Part shown: piece by piece, positions 9,423-17,597 of the stretch | How the letters are laid out: each line of letters starts with the position of its first letter | Numbering within the stretch: the stretch's first letter is position 1 | Assembly (NCBI GenBank): GCA_020532085.1 | Contig: JAJBAV010000004.1 | Span: 41,835-105,834 of the forward strand | Reading direction: 5' to 3' | Length of the DNA stretch: 64,000 nucleotides | From: Candidatus Cloacimonadota bacterium | GTDB lineage: Bacteria; Cloacimonadota; Cloacimonadia; Cloacimonadales; Cloacimonadaceae | Notes under the pieces: generated by a model | What the model was told of the DNA's origin: nothing | Databases searched by the model: none | The model's input: the letters and a program-made list of their open reading frames with translations, nothing else | Made by a program: the position numbers and the translations under genes

Positions 9423-10526
9423 ATGGCCAAGATCGTGGTTAAAGACCTCAACAAGATATACGACAACACTGTACATGCCGTTATAGACGCCAATTTCGAA
9501 GCTGAGGATAAGGAATTCGTTGTTCTCGTTGGCCCCTCCGGCTGCGGAAAAAGCACCGTGCTAAGAATGATCGCCGGGCTGGAAGAGATCTCCAGCGGCG
9601 AGATCTGGATCGGGGACACCCTGGTCAACAACGTTCCCCCCAAAGACCGCGACATCGCCATGGTCTTCCAGAATTACGCCCTCTACCCCCACATGAGCGT
9701 TTACGACAACATGGCCTTCGCCCTGAAGCTGCGCGGCGAGGACAAGGAAAGCATCCGCGGAAAAGTGCAGCATGCCGCCGAACTCCTTGGCATCCAGGAC
9801 ATGCTGAAACGCAAGCCGGCCCAGCTTTCCGGCGGCCAGCGCCAGAGGGTGGCCCTCGGCCGCGCCATCGTGCGCAACCCCAAGGTCTTTCTCTTTGACG
9901 AACCCCTTTCCAACCTCGACGCCAAGCTCCGCGTGGCCATGCGCGCCGAGATCGTGAAACTCCAGCGCCAGCTGGCCAACACCATGATCTACGTTACCCA
10001 CGACCAGGTGGAGGCCATGACCATGGCCGACCGCATCGTGGTGATGAAAGACGGCGTGATCCAGCAGATCGACACACCCCTCAAGATCTACAACGACCCC
10101 GCCAACGTCTTTGTGGCCGGATTCATTGGCTCCCCCGCCATCAACATGGTGCAGGGCAGCGTGCAAACCAAAGGCGGCGAGTTGATCTTCGACAGCGGAG
10201 ATTTCCAGCTGGACATCTTCCCCGCCCACCGCGCGGCCTTGCAGAAATACACCGGAAAGCCGGTGATCATGGGCATTCGCCCCGAAGACATCTATGACGC
10301 CCGCTACGATTCCATGGCCGATTTCCCCCGCAAGCTTTCCACCACCTGCGACATCGTGGAGCCCCTCGGCAACGAATATCACGTGGTGCTGCGCACGGCC
10401 AAAAACGAATTCACGGCACGCTTTGACCCCAAGGAACTGCCTGTTTCCGGCGCTCCGCTGGAGGTAAGCCTGAACCTAGCCAAAGCCCACTACTTCGATC
10501 CCGCCACCGAACTAAGCCTGGTCTGA
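9423..10526 (+). CDS. MalK/UgpC-type ABC transporter ATP-binding protein
   Basis: The 367-residue protein has the carbohydrate-importer ATPase layout: Walker A GPSGCGKST (~37-45), Q-loop VFQNYALYPHMSVYDN, signature LSGGQRQRVALGRAI, Walker B VFLFDEPLSNLDAKLR, switch His in YVTHDQVEAMTMAD, and a C-terminal TOBE/OB regulatory region. MalK-type ATPases power uptake of sugars, polyols or glycerol phosphate at the inner membrane. No permease or binding protein is nearby, so it may serve transporters encoded elsewhere, as MsmK does in some bacteria. The ATG at 9423 was preferred over an upstream start because AAAGGAG sits 7 bases before it. Confidence 0.92.
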   Translation: MAKIVVKDLNKIYDNTVHAVIDANFEAEDKEFVVLVGPSGCGKSTVLRMIAGLEEISSGEIWIGDTLVNNVPPKDRDIAMVFQNYALYPHMSVYDNMAFALKLRGEDKESIRGKVQHAAELLGIQDMLKRKPAQLSGGQRQRVALGRAIVRNPKVFLFDEPLSNLDAKLRVAMRAEIVKLQRQLANTMIYVTHDQVEAMTMADRIVVMKDGVIQQIDTPLKIYNDPANVFVAGFIGSPAINMVQGSVQTKGGELIFDSGDFQLDIFPAHRAALQKYTGKPVIMGIRPEDIYDARYDSMADFPRKLSTTCDIVEPLGNEYHVVLRTAKNEFTARFDPKELPVSGAPLEVSLNLAKAHYFDPATELSLV

Positions 10527-10543
10527 ATCCATCCGGGGTTTCC

Positions 10544-11293
10544 ATGCGCGGCTTGATCCTGGCCTGCATCTGCCTTGTAGCTTTGCCTCTGGGCGCGCTC
10601 ATTCCCCAGAACACCGCTTCGGCCAACGCCCTGGCGGGGATCACCCTGCTGTCACAGTCCGTGGCCGATTTCCAGCTTTCGCCCGCCCTGCCCTTCACCG
10701 GGATCGCCGCCTCTGGCCATCTGCCCTTCAGCGCTCCCGAGGCCGGCACCTTCTCCCTTTCCGCGGCCCACAAACTCTCGTTTCTGGTGCTCAATGCCGG
10801 GGCCTCCCACAGCGGAGACGCGGATTACAGCCTGCAGGATTTCCGCCTGGGGCTGGGGATCAACCTGGGCGGCCTGAGCGCAGGCTATGCCCAGCATCTG
10901 ATCCTGGAAAGCGCCTCCACCGGCAGCTACCAAAGCTGGTGCGGCGATGCCGCCCTGGCCTACCGCAGCCCCGGCTACGGCTATGAAGCCCGCCTGCTGA
11001 GGATCGGGCGCGAAGACACGGAACTCCATCTCAGCGTGAGCACCGCGATCGTGCAGGGCATCGAGGCCGCCACCAGCTACGTTTATACCCCAGCCGGACC
11101 CGACGGCTACCGCCTCGCCACCTCCATCGAGGTAACCGACAACCTTCTGCTGCAAAGCTCCTGGCAAAGCTCCCCCAACCGCTTCGGCGCCGGCCTCAGA
11201 TTCCAGCTGAAAGGTTGGGACCTGATGTACGCCGTCCGCACCCATCCCGACCTTCGTCTCTCCCACAGCCTCGATCTTGGCTATTCCTGGTGA
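10544..11293 (+). CDS. Exported beta-barrel-like protein, unrecognised family
   Basis: The 249-residue product has an N-terminal signal peptide (MRGLILACICLVALPLGA) and then alternating strand-like segments rich in Gly, Ser and aromatic residues, ending in LSHSLDLGYSW with a terminal aromatic residue, a common mark of outer-membrane barrels. NTASANALAGITLL after the signal peptide resembles the start of PorV-type proteins. The next gene overlaps its stop (GTGA), so the two probably act together at the outer membrane. No specific function can be assigned. Confidence 0.55.
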   Translation: MRGLILACICLVALPLGALIPQNTASANALAGITLLSQSVADFQLSPALPFTGIAASGHLPFSAPEAGTFSLSAAHKLSFLVLNAGASHSGDADYSLQDFRLGLGINLGGLSAGYAQHLILESASTGSYQSWCGDAALAYRSPGYGYEARLLRIGREDTELHLSVSTAIVQGIEAATSYVYTPAGPDGYRLATSIEVTDNLLLQSSWQSSPNRFGAGLRFQLKGWDLMYAVRTHPDLRLSHSLDLGYSW

Positions 11294-12816
11294 AATCCGG
11301 CCTTGTTGCCTGCCTGCTATTCTCCCTTGCCTGCCTCGCGGCTCAGATCCCTGAAGAACTGACCGAACTGGACTACGCCGCCCAGGCAGAAGCCGCCTGG
11401 GAGCAGATCTACCAGGAACTGCGCGGCCAGCCCTTTTCCATCGATGCCCGCGCCACCCTGGCCCCGGCCAACACCCAGTTTCAGGCCAGCGCCGCCTGCC
11501 GGATCGACCGGGCGGAGTTGCAGCTGAACTACAATCACCGCCTCCATGACGCCCTGAGCGCCGGCTCCTTCCGGCTACACACCTCTTCACCCCGCTGGGA
11601 TCTGGTCCTCGGCAGCTACAGGTTCAGCTTCGGGCGCGGCCTCGTGAGCGGTTCCAACTCCCGGGCCCAGCCAGACAGCCTCTTCAGCCTGCCCAATCCA
11701 CTTTCCCCCAGAAACTACAGCCCCCAAGGCGCCGTTCTCACCCACCGTTACCGCTTTCTGCGCGGAGCTGTCTTCGCCTCGGTGCAATACCGCGAGGCGA
11801 AAACTGATACTGAAGGGCAGATCCGGAGCCTGCCAAAAACCCGCTCCGGCGGGCTTACCACCACCCGGGAAGACATTCTGGGCCTGGCCGCCGGAGTGGC
11901 GTTGCCCCGGTTGCGGGCAGGCGGATTGCTCTACTGGCGGCAGTACGACCGGGATTTCGCCGAAACCGGCACCAACCGCTCGCTCTGGGCGGCAAGCCTC
12001 TACGCCGCTTTCAGCCACAACAACCTGCGCCTGGATGGAGAAGCAGCCTTGGCGGAGGGAATTCCCAGCGCTCTGCTCACCTGCAGCTACAAGCTCAAGG
12101 ATTTCAGCCAAAGCATCAGCTATGGGCGCAACGGCCTGAAGGACAGGCTCCCCTACGCTCTCTCGCCCGGAGTGTTGTCAACAGCCGCCTCCAGAGACGA
12201 AATCAACGGCGATTTGAGCCTCGGACTGCCACTGCATGTGACGCTGAAACTACGCTACACCATTAGCGGCGGCTCCGGCTTCGACGGCGGCGCCCTCTCC
12301 CGCTTCACGGGCTCGCTGGGCTACAGCGACAGGGGCAGCCATCTGAAACTGCTGTTTCACAACTACGACCGCGAGATCATCAGCCTCGTGGATTCCAACT
12401 ACGTGTCCTCCGAGCCGCGAAACTGGCGCATTCAGCTGAGCGGGCAACTCCGCTTTCAAACCAACTTTTACCAGCGGCTGGACTTCAGCTACACCCTGCA
12501 GGACAAATTCAACTTCAGCCGCAACACCCACCGGGTGCGTTTCGGTTTTGCCTGGGAGCACAAGGACTGGGAACTCGGCTTGGATTATCTGGCCTGGCAG
12601 AGCGCGGAGGAGATCTGGCTGGTGGATGAACTGGACCCCTACACATTGCTGCCGGAAAGCGCGGAGGACAAGCTCCTGGTGGCCGATCTGGCCTGGCGCA
12701 GGGGGTCCTGGCGGCTGGGATTCCAGGGCCGCAAGTCTTTTCTGTACGAGGATTCATACCGCCTGTGGCTGCGCTGGGGCTGGAGCTGGCCGGGCCGGGC
12801 CGCGGATTCCGCTTGA
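11290..12816 (+). CDS. Putative outer-membrane beta-barrel protein
   Basis: A GTG start at 11290 overlaps the preceding TGA, and the protein (508 residues) then begins with a good signal peptide, KSGLVACLLFSLACLAAQ. The rest consists of alternating strands with many Arg/Tyr pairs (SYRFSFGRGLVSGSN, LHFQTN-like strands, LWLRWGWSWPG), as in large outer-membrane barrels. SFGRGLVSG is reminiscent of barrels fused to helix-hairpin-helix proteins in FCB bacteria, but no HhH motif is present here. It forms an overlapping pair with the gene upstream. Substrate or partner is unknown. Confidence 0.55.
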   Translation: MKSGLVACLLFSLACLAAQIPEELTELDYAAQAEAAWEQIYQELRGQPFSIDARATLAPANTQFQASAACRIDRAELQLNYNHRLHDALSAGSFRLHTSSPRWDLVLGSYRFSFGRGLVSGSNSRAQPDSLFSLPNPLSPRNYSPQGAVLTHRYRFLRGAVFASVQYREAKTDTEGQIRSLPKTRSGGLTTTREDILGLAAGVALPRLRAGGLLYWRQYDRDFAETGTNRSLWAASLYAAFSHNNLRLDGEAALAEGIPSALLTCSYKLKDFSQSISYGRNGLKDRLPYALSPGVLSTAASRDEINGDLSLGLPLHVTLKLRYTISGGSGFDGGALSRFTGSLGYSDRGSHLKLLFHNYDREIISLVDSNYVSSEPRNWRIQLSGQLRFQTNFYQRLDFSYTLQDKFNFSRNTHRVRFGFAWEHKDWELGLDYLAWQSAEEIWLVDELDPYTLLPESAEDKLLVADLAWRRGSWRLGFQGRKSFLYEDSYRLWLRWGWSWPGRAADSA

Positions 12817-12841
12817 CAGAAATTTGCCCCACCGGGATGAT
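12813..12841 (+). promoter_or_regulatory. Candidate promoter for the membrane protein at 12875
   Basis: TTGACA (12813-12818) begins within the last codons of the upstream gene, with a 17-bp spacer and GATGAT (12836-12841, 4 of 6). It lies 33 bp before an ATG that has the strong site AAAGGAGG. Confidence 0.5.
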
Positions 12842-12874
12842 GAAATCAAAATCCCGCCTTAAAAAGGAGGAACA

Positions 12875-14548
12875 ATGTTACGTCCCAAAGTAAAGATGTC
12901 TCCCGCCTTCAAATTTCCGCAGAAGAAGCTGCGGTTTTGGGTTGCCCTGCTCTGGTTCGCGGTGATCGCGGGCCTCATTTTATACTTCGCCCTGCCGGTG
13001 CTGAATTTCCGCTTCGTTGGCTGGATCGTGCCTTTGGTGATCTGCCTGGTCCCCTTGCTGGGCTGGGCAAAGATCCGCAAGGTGGTGGCGATCGCCATTC
13101 CCCTGCTGCTGATCTGGCTGGTGCTGGTCCCCTTCTTTTCCAGCGGGATGTTCAACCCGCGCAAGCACCGCAACCTGATCGGCGAGGTGCAGAAGACCGA
13201 GTTTTCCGAGCTGGTCTCCCCCGTGAACCTGGACCAGGTGCCGATCATCGATTCCTCTTTCGCGGCCAGCCTGGCCGAAAAGAAACTGGGTGACGATTTT
13301 GCCCTGGGCAGCCGGGTGGTGCTGGGAAAGCCCACCATTCAGATGGTGGAGGGCAAACTCTATTGGGTGGTGCCCCTCCTCCACAGCGGTTTCTTCAAAT
13401 GGCTCACCAATCTGAAAGACGGAACCCCCGGCTACATCAAAGTTTCAGCCACCGATCCCCAGGATATCACCTTTATCCGCCAGCTCAGCGGCCAGCCCAT
13501 CAAGATCCGCTATCAGCGCAATTCCTTTTTCGGCCAGGACCTCTACCGCCACCTCTACTTCCACGGTTTCATGGGCAAAGGCCTCGCCGGGGATACCTTT
13601 GAGCTGGACGACAAAGGCGAACCTTACTGGACCATCACCACCTACACCCACGCCATCGGCGTGAACGCCTCCGAGGCCACCGGACTGGCCACCGTGCACG
13701 CTGTGAGCGGAAAGATCGACTTTTATCCCCTCACCAAGCTGGCCGACGGCAGTTTCGACGATTCCAAGCTTCCGGCCTGGGTGGACCGGGTGCAGCCCTC
13801 CTATTTCGTGATACCCCAGCTCTCCTGGTGGGGCCGCTACGTGAACGGTTTCTGGAACACCCTCTTCGGCAAGCGCGACATGCTGGAGGTTACCGATGGC
13901 TACAACGTGATCTACGGCCGCGACCAGCGCAGCTATTTCTACACCGGACTCTCCAGCGTGGGCTCGGATGAAGGCACCGTGGGCTTTTCTCTCACCGACA
14001 CCCGCAACAAAAAGAGCCACCTCTACCTGCTCTCCGGCGCCACCGAAACCGCGGCCATGCGCTCCGCCGAGGGCAAGGTGCAGAACTTCCGCTACCGCGC
14101 CACCTTTCCCATTCTGGTGAACATGGGCGGCAAACCCATCTATTTCATGACTCTCAAGGACGGCTCCGGCCTGGTGAAGATGTTCAGTTTCGTCTCCGTG
14201 AGCGATTTTTCCCTGGTGGGCGTGGGCGAGACCCTGCGTGAGGCGCGGGACAACTTCCAGCTGGCCATGGCGGACAGCCGGGTGGGCAGGATAGCCGAAA
14301 AACTGGAGGGCGACGTAACCCTGGAAGGAACAGTGACCCGCTTCGGCAGTGACATCAAGGACGGCCGCGCCTACTACTATTTCCGCCTCGACAGCGCTCC
14401 GGACAAGGTCTTCATCGCCACCAGCAGCCTCAGTAACCTGCTGCCCCTCACCAGCACCGGCGACCGCCTCCGCGTTACCTACCTGCAGGCCTCGGACAGA
14501 GAGATCAGCCTCACTGCCTTCAGTAACCTGAGCCTGGGCACAGAATAG
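12875..14548 (+). CDS. Polytopic membrane protein with large soluble domain, unknown function
   Basis: The 557-residue protein has three predicted helices near the N-terminus (~22-44, 48-66 and 71-88) and then ~460 soluble residues that are probably extracytoplasmic. Visible segments include TYTHAIGVNASEATGLATVHAVSG and PAWVDRVQPSYF, which recall large membrane proteins of unknown function with a PepSY-like extracellular part. The last ~80 residues (VTLEGTVTRFGSDIKDGRAY onward) look like a small beta-barrel of the OB type. A near-perfect ribosome site (AAAGGAGG) suggests strong translation. It ends 3 bp from the convergent lipoprotein gene with no terminator between them. I do not recognise a named family with certainty. 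Confidence 0.6.
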   Translation: MLRPKVKMSPAFKFPQKKLRFWVALLWFAVIAGLILYFALPVLNFRFVGWIVPLVICLVPLLGWAKIRKVVAIAIPLLLIWLVLVPFFSSGMFNPRKHRNLIGEVQKTEFSELVSPVNLDQVPIIDSSFAASLAEKKLGDDFALGSRVVLGKPTIQMVEGKLYWVVPLLHSGFFKWLTNLKDGTPGYIKVSATDPQDITFIRQLSGQPIKIRYQRNSFFGQDLYRHLYFHGFMGKGLAGDTFELDDKGEPYWTITTYTHAIGVNASEATGLATVHAVSGKIDFYPLTKLADGSFDDSKLPAWVDRVQPSYFVIPQLSWWGRYVNGFWNTLFGKRDMLEVTDGYNVIYGRDQRSYFYTGLSSVGSDEGTVGFSLTDTRNKKSHLYLLSGATETAAMRSAEGKVQNFRYRATFPILVNMGGKPIYFMTLKDGSGLVKMFSFVSVSDFSLVGVGETLREARDNFQLAMADSRVGRIAEKLEGDVTLEGTVTRFGSDIKDGRAYYYFRLDSAPDKVFIATSSLSNLLPLTSTGDRLRVTYLQASDREISLTAFSNLSLGTE

Positions 14549-14551
14549 CGG

Positions 14552-15415
14552 CTAGTTTTTACGCCTGTTGCCATCCGTGGTCAGATCGCTTTCCTTCACG
14601 ATCTGCCAGCGGCCGGCTTGCTTTTCCAGGATCAGATAGGCCTGGTAGCTTTTGCTTTTGCCTGCCTGATAGACCACCTTCGTAAAATCCGCGCGGACCT
14701 GACCGTTCGCAAGAATGATCAGGCTGGGTTCCGTGCTCTCCTGATAAAAATCAGGATGCTTGACGGTGAGCAATTCTTGCTTCACTCCAACGCAGTGGGC
14801 GCGGGGATAGGTTTGCAAATAGAATTCCACCCGGGGGGCATAGAGGGATTGAAAGGCCTCCATATCCTTCTCGTTGTGGGCGCGGCTCCAGATTTCCACC
14901 AAAGCGGAGATGGCGGCGCGTTCGGCGCTGCCGATCACCGGAGGCACAAGGCTGGGCGCTTCTTCCTGCGCGGGCTTGGCTCCGGTCGCTTGGCCAACCC
15001 CGGACTTGACCTCCAGATCCAGCGCGCAGTTGGACAGCCGCAGCCCGTATTTGGCGTTGTAGCTCATCACTTTGCCGATCACGGTAACCTCCTGCCCGGC
15101 CCGCAGGCCGGCCAGCGCTTGCATGGCTTTGTTGCCGGAAAACATGCAGGATACCTGTTCCGGCGTGACTCCCAGCCCCACCAGCCGCAGGATCGCCCGC
15201 CCCTGGTCCCGGGGTTCCAGCGACCCCACCCGGCCGGCAACCTTGCCGCTTGTATCCAGGTATTTGGCTTCCGCAGCCACCTGGTTCACGCGGTATTCGC
15301 CTAAAATATCGTCCGCTGTCACCGCGAAGCTCAGCTCGTCCCGCCCGCAGGCGCTCAGGCCGATCAGCAAAATCAAGAGCAGAGCCGCTCCACCAGGCTG
15401 CAACATTCTCTTCAT
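14552..15415 (-). CDS. Lipoprotein with OB-fold (tRNA_anti-like) and NTF2-like domains
   Basis: The ATG at 15415 gives a lipoprotein signal peptide with lipobox LSAC, so the mature 287-residue precursor is likely lipid-anchored. Residues ~40-135 (ADDILGEYRVNQVAAEAKYL, GKVAGRV, AGQEVTVIGKV, LSNCAL) match the OB-like tRNA_anti-like domain, which in exported proteins is not tied to tRNA. The C-terminal ~110 residues (LVEIWSRAHNEKDMEAFQSLYAPRVEFY ... AGRWQIVKE) resemble an NTF2/SnoaL-like domain. It is the downstream member of a tandem paralog pair with the gene at 15450. A GGAG site precedes the ATG; an upstream TTG at 15436 is less likely. Confidence 0.75.
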   Translation of the reverse strand: MKRMLQPGGAALLLILLIGLSACGRDELSFAVTADDILGEYRVNQVAAEAKYLDTSGKVAGRVGSLEPRDQGRAILRLVGLGVTPEQVSCMFSGNKAMQALAGLRAGQEVTVIGKVMSYNAKYGLRLSNCALDLEVKSGVGQATGAKPAQEEAPSLVPPVIGSAERAAISALVEIWSRAHNEKDMEAFQSLYAPRVEFYLQTYPRAHCVGVKQELLTVKHPDFYQESTEPSLIILANGQVRADFTKVVYQAGKSKSYQAYLILEKQAGRWQIVKESDLTTDGNRRKN

Positions 15416-15449
15416 CTCTCGTTTCTCCAGTTCCAAGATCCGGTTTTGC

Positions 15450-16406
15450 CTACTTTTCCTTCACGATCTGCCAGCGACCGCTTTGGTTGTCCAGCACCAA
15501 CCAAGATTCGTAAGTGCTTGAGACTCCCTCCGAATAAGTCACCTTGAGAAAATCAGCCCGCACCTGGCTTGGATTGATCTGGCTGAGGCTGAGATCGTAG
15601 GTTTCCTGATAAAAATCAGCGTATTTGGTGCTTAGCAGTTGCTGTTTAACCTTCACGCACTCCGCCCGGGACTGTTTCGCTGTGTAAAAATCCACCCTGT
15701 CCGCATAGAGCGAACTGAACAGGCGCATGTCCTTGTCGTTGTGGGCACGGGTCCAGGCATCGATCACGGCGGCGATCTCCTGGTAGGTCTCGCCCTGCTC
15801 TTCGTCGCCCTCTTCTTCATCCCAGAAAGATGTGACGTACGGTGGCTCAGGTTCCGGTTCCGGTTCCAGCCTGCGTTGCGGCAGGACCACCACCTCCGGT
15901 TCACGCTCCGGCAAGGATTCCAGCCTGTTTTCCATCTCCGGGTCGGTTTCCTTTTGCTCATCCGCCTTGCCGGCTATCTCCAGGTCCAGCGTGCAATCGG
16001 CCAACCGCACCCCGTATCTGGTGTCGTAGGTGAGCACTTTGCCGATCACGATGACCTCCTGTCCTGCGCTAAGCCCGGAAAGGGTGGCCAGGGCCTCTTC
16101 GCCGGTGAACATGCAGGAAACGAATTCCCCCAGTGTTTCCCTGCCCGTGAGGCGCAGGATCGCCCGGCCCCGTTCCCGGGGTTCCAGGTAACCCAGTTGA
16201 CCAGCGATCTTGCCGGTCTGGTCCAGATATTTCGCTTCCGCCGCCGCGCGGTTGTCGCGGTATTCGCCCAAAATCCCGTCCGCAGTCACCGCGAAACTTA
16301 GGCCGCCCCGCCCTTTGCCGCAGGCGCTTAAAACCAGCAGCAGCGCCAGCAACACCGCCAATGTCCAAGTAACCCGCCGGGTCCACATCATCCTGGCTGA
16401 CATCAT
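15450..16406 (-). CDS. Lipoprotein with OB-fold and NTF2-like domains (tandem paralog)
   Basis: This 318-residue protein is a clear paralog of the one at 14552. Both share LSFAVTADGILGEYR, AEAKYLD, GRAILRL, VSCMF, LSAGQEVIVIGKV and the C-terminal WTRAHNDKDM ... SGRWQIVKE. It has a lipobox (LVLSAC), the OB-like domain, then an acidic, Pro-Glu-rich linker (LEPEPEPEPP and DEEEGDEEQGE) that the sister lacks, then the NTF2-like domain. The ATG at 16406 has AGGGA upstream. Duplication followed by divergence in the linker is evident. Function is unknown; a periplasm-facing binding role is plausible. Confidence 0.75.
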   Translation of the reverse strand: MMSARMMWTRRVTWTLAVLLALLLVLSACGKGRGGLSFAVTADGILGEYRDNRAAAEAKYLDQTGKIAGQLGYLEPRERGRAILRLTGRETLGEFVSCMFTGEEALATLSGLSAGQEVIVIGKVLTYDTRYGVRLADCTLDLEIAGKADEQKETDPEMENRLESLPEREPEVVVLPQRRLEPEPEPEPPYVTSFWDEEEGDEEQGETYQEIAAVIDAWTRAHNDKDMRLFSSLYADRVDFYTAKQSRAECVKVKQQLLSTKYADFYQETYDLSLSQINPSQVRADFLKVTYSEGVSSTYESWLVLDNQSGRWQIVKEK

Positions 16407-16987
16407 CGTTCTTCCCTCGTATCTTTGTGGCAAAACGCTCCCGGATGGGAACGCCCGCCCAAATTCAGGCTGCGCGTGGGTGATTTTTTGTCAATCTCTT
16501 TGTTGCCGTTCTGAACCTGTGCCGGGTACATTTGCCGGGGTTCAGCACCCTCAAAGCGTTATGGGGCAACGCTTGCGAACAAAGCATCACCTGAAAGGAA
16601 TTTGAAGCGTCCATTCCCTCCCTGGGTGAGAGGCAAGCTGATTATGGTGTGGAAAGATTTCCACACCTTCTTAAAAAGCTTCAGAAATGACGCTAGTCCT
16701 GTAATGATGAGGACTCGATCGCATCCCCGGCCTTTGCATAAAAAGGAGATGGATGAAAATGCTTGGATTTTTTTATTGACATAAAAATTGGGATATATAA
16801 ATCTAGATTGCGTAGCTAAGAGGTTCAAAATGAAAATTGTATCTAATTTGACATATTCATATTCTGTTTTGGCGTCAGCGGGAAGAAGCAACCGGAGACT
16901 TTTCCTTTTGGAACCAAGCCAGGCCGCAAGGTCTTTGTTCCGATCGGCCGGATACAACCGCCACGTTTACAGAAGTTAGGAGGTATC
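16407..16987. other. Intergenic region, 581 bp, AT-rich in its second half
   Basis: I see no convincing gene. Structures present are a 7-bp stem CTGAACC/GGTTCAG (16511-16517 with 16539-16545), an overlapping AAGCGTT/AACGCTT hairpin (16554-16560 with 16568-16574), and a 10-bp hairpin at 16646-16667. TTGACA occurs on the minus strand at 16494-16489 before the lipoprotein genes and on the plus strand at 16776-16781, where the nearest TATA-like sequence is too close for a normal promoter. The drop in GC from about 16,770 to 16,870 stands out against the surroundings. Confidence 0.5.
16646..16667. repeat. 10-bp perfect hairpin
   Basis: GGTGTGGAAA and TTTCCACACC are separated by only two bases. 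It lies in gene-free DNA, with no U-tract following, so a terminator role is not supported. Confidence 0.6.
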
Positions 16988-17358
16988 GTGCAATCGATCC
17001 ATACCAACAAAGCACCGGCAGCCATCGGGCCCTATTCCCAGGCTGTGCTGCGTAACGATTTACTGTTTGTATCCGGGCAGATAGGCATCGACCCCAACAC
17101 CGGGCAATTGCCGGGAGGTTTTGAACACAGACGCATCTGGTCTTCGCCAATCTGAAGGCCATCCTGGATGCCGCCGGCAGCAGCTTCACCCATGTGGTGC
17201 AAGTGACCGTCTACCTTAAAGATGTCAACGATTTTGCCGCTCTGAACCAGATCTATGCCCGGAACTTCTGTGAGCCTTACCCGGCCCGGGAAACAATTCA
17301 GGCGGCCCGCATCTCCAAGGATGCCCTGATCGAAATCTCCCTCATCGCCATGAAATGA
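16988..17358 (+). pseudogene. ridA: RidA (YjgF/UK114) enamine/imine deaminase, broken by a single-base frameshift
   Basis: An AGGAGG site precedes GTG 16988, and the frame reads SIHTNKAPAAIGPYSQAVL ... LLFVSGQIGIDPNTGQLPGGFE, a typical RidA N-terminus. Just after GFE (17123-17125) the frame runs into TGA, while the remaining RidA sequence continues one frame over: QTHLVFANLKAILDAAGSSF, VVQVTVYLKDVNDFA and PARETIQAARISKDALIEIS, ending at 17358. Restoring one base near 17125 gives ~123 residues, the normal RidA length. RidA hydrolyses reactive 2-aminoacrylate and related imines. All other residues look well conserved, so this may be a recent mutation or a sequencing error and not old decay. Confidence 0.85.
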
Positions 17359-17597
17359 GCCACGCGCGAAATCAGCCACCTTGGTCCGGGGCGCAAATTC
17401 ACCTTGACAGCCGGAGGCGTAAGCACCAAGTGGTGGCGTCCGGGTGTTCCGGCGGAGAACACCTGCCCCCGGAGGCCAAGGCGAAAACATGGCCGGAATT
17501 TGCCGGGGGCGGCTACCCACTGCCGTTCCAAAGCGGTTTGAGCCAGGTCATGAACAACGGCGGCCCGGAACCTCAACTACACCAAATGGAGAAACAT

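Noticed and set aside
16502..16575. Small structured RNA such as 4.5S/SRP RNA
   Set aside because: There are hairpins, but the conserved SRP core (GGTCAGG...GGAAGCAGCC type) is absent on both strands, so it is listed just as structure.
16776..16804. Promoter at TTGACA with TATATAA
   Set aside because: The TATA-like sequence is just 12-14 bp from the -35, too close for a sigma70 promoter; the hexamer at 17 bp is a poor match.
16559..16957. Minus-strand ORF of 132 codons in the intergenic region
   Set aside because: No ribosome site, no recognisable domain, and it crosses the GC drop and the ridA leader region.
17403..17432. Promoter upstream of the LysM gene
   Set aside because: TTGACA is present, but nothing like a -10 occurs at 15-19 bp, and the gene starts ~190 bp further on.
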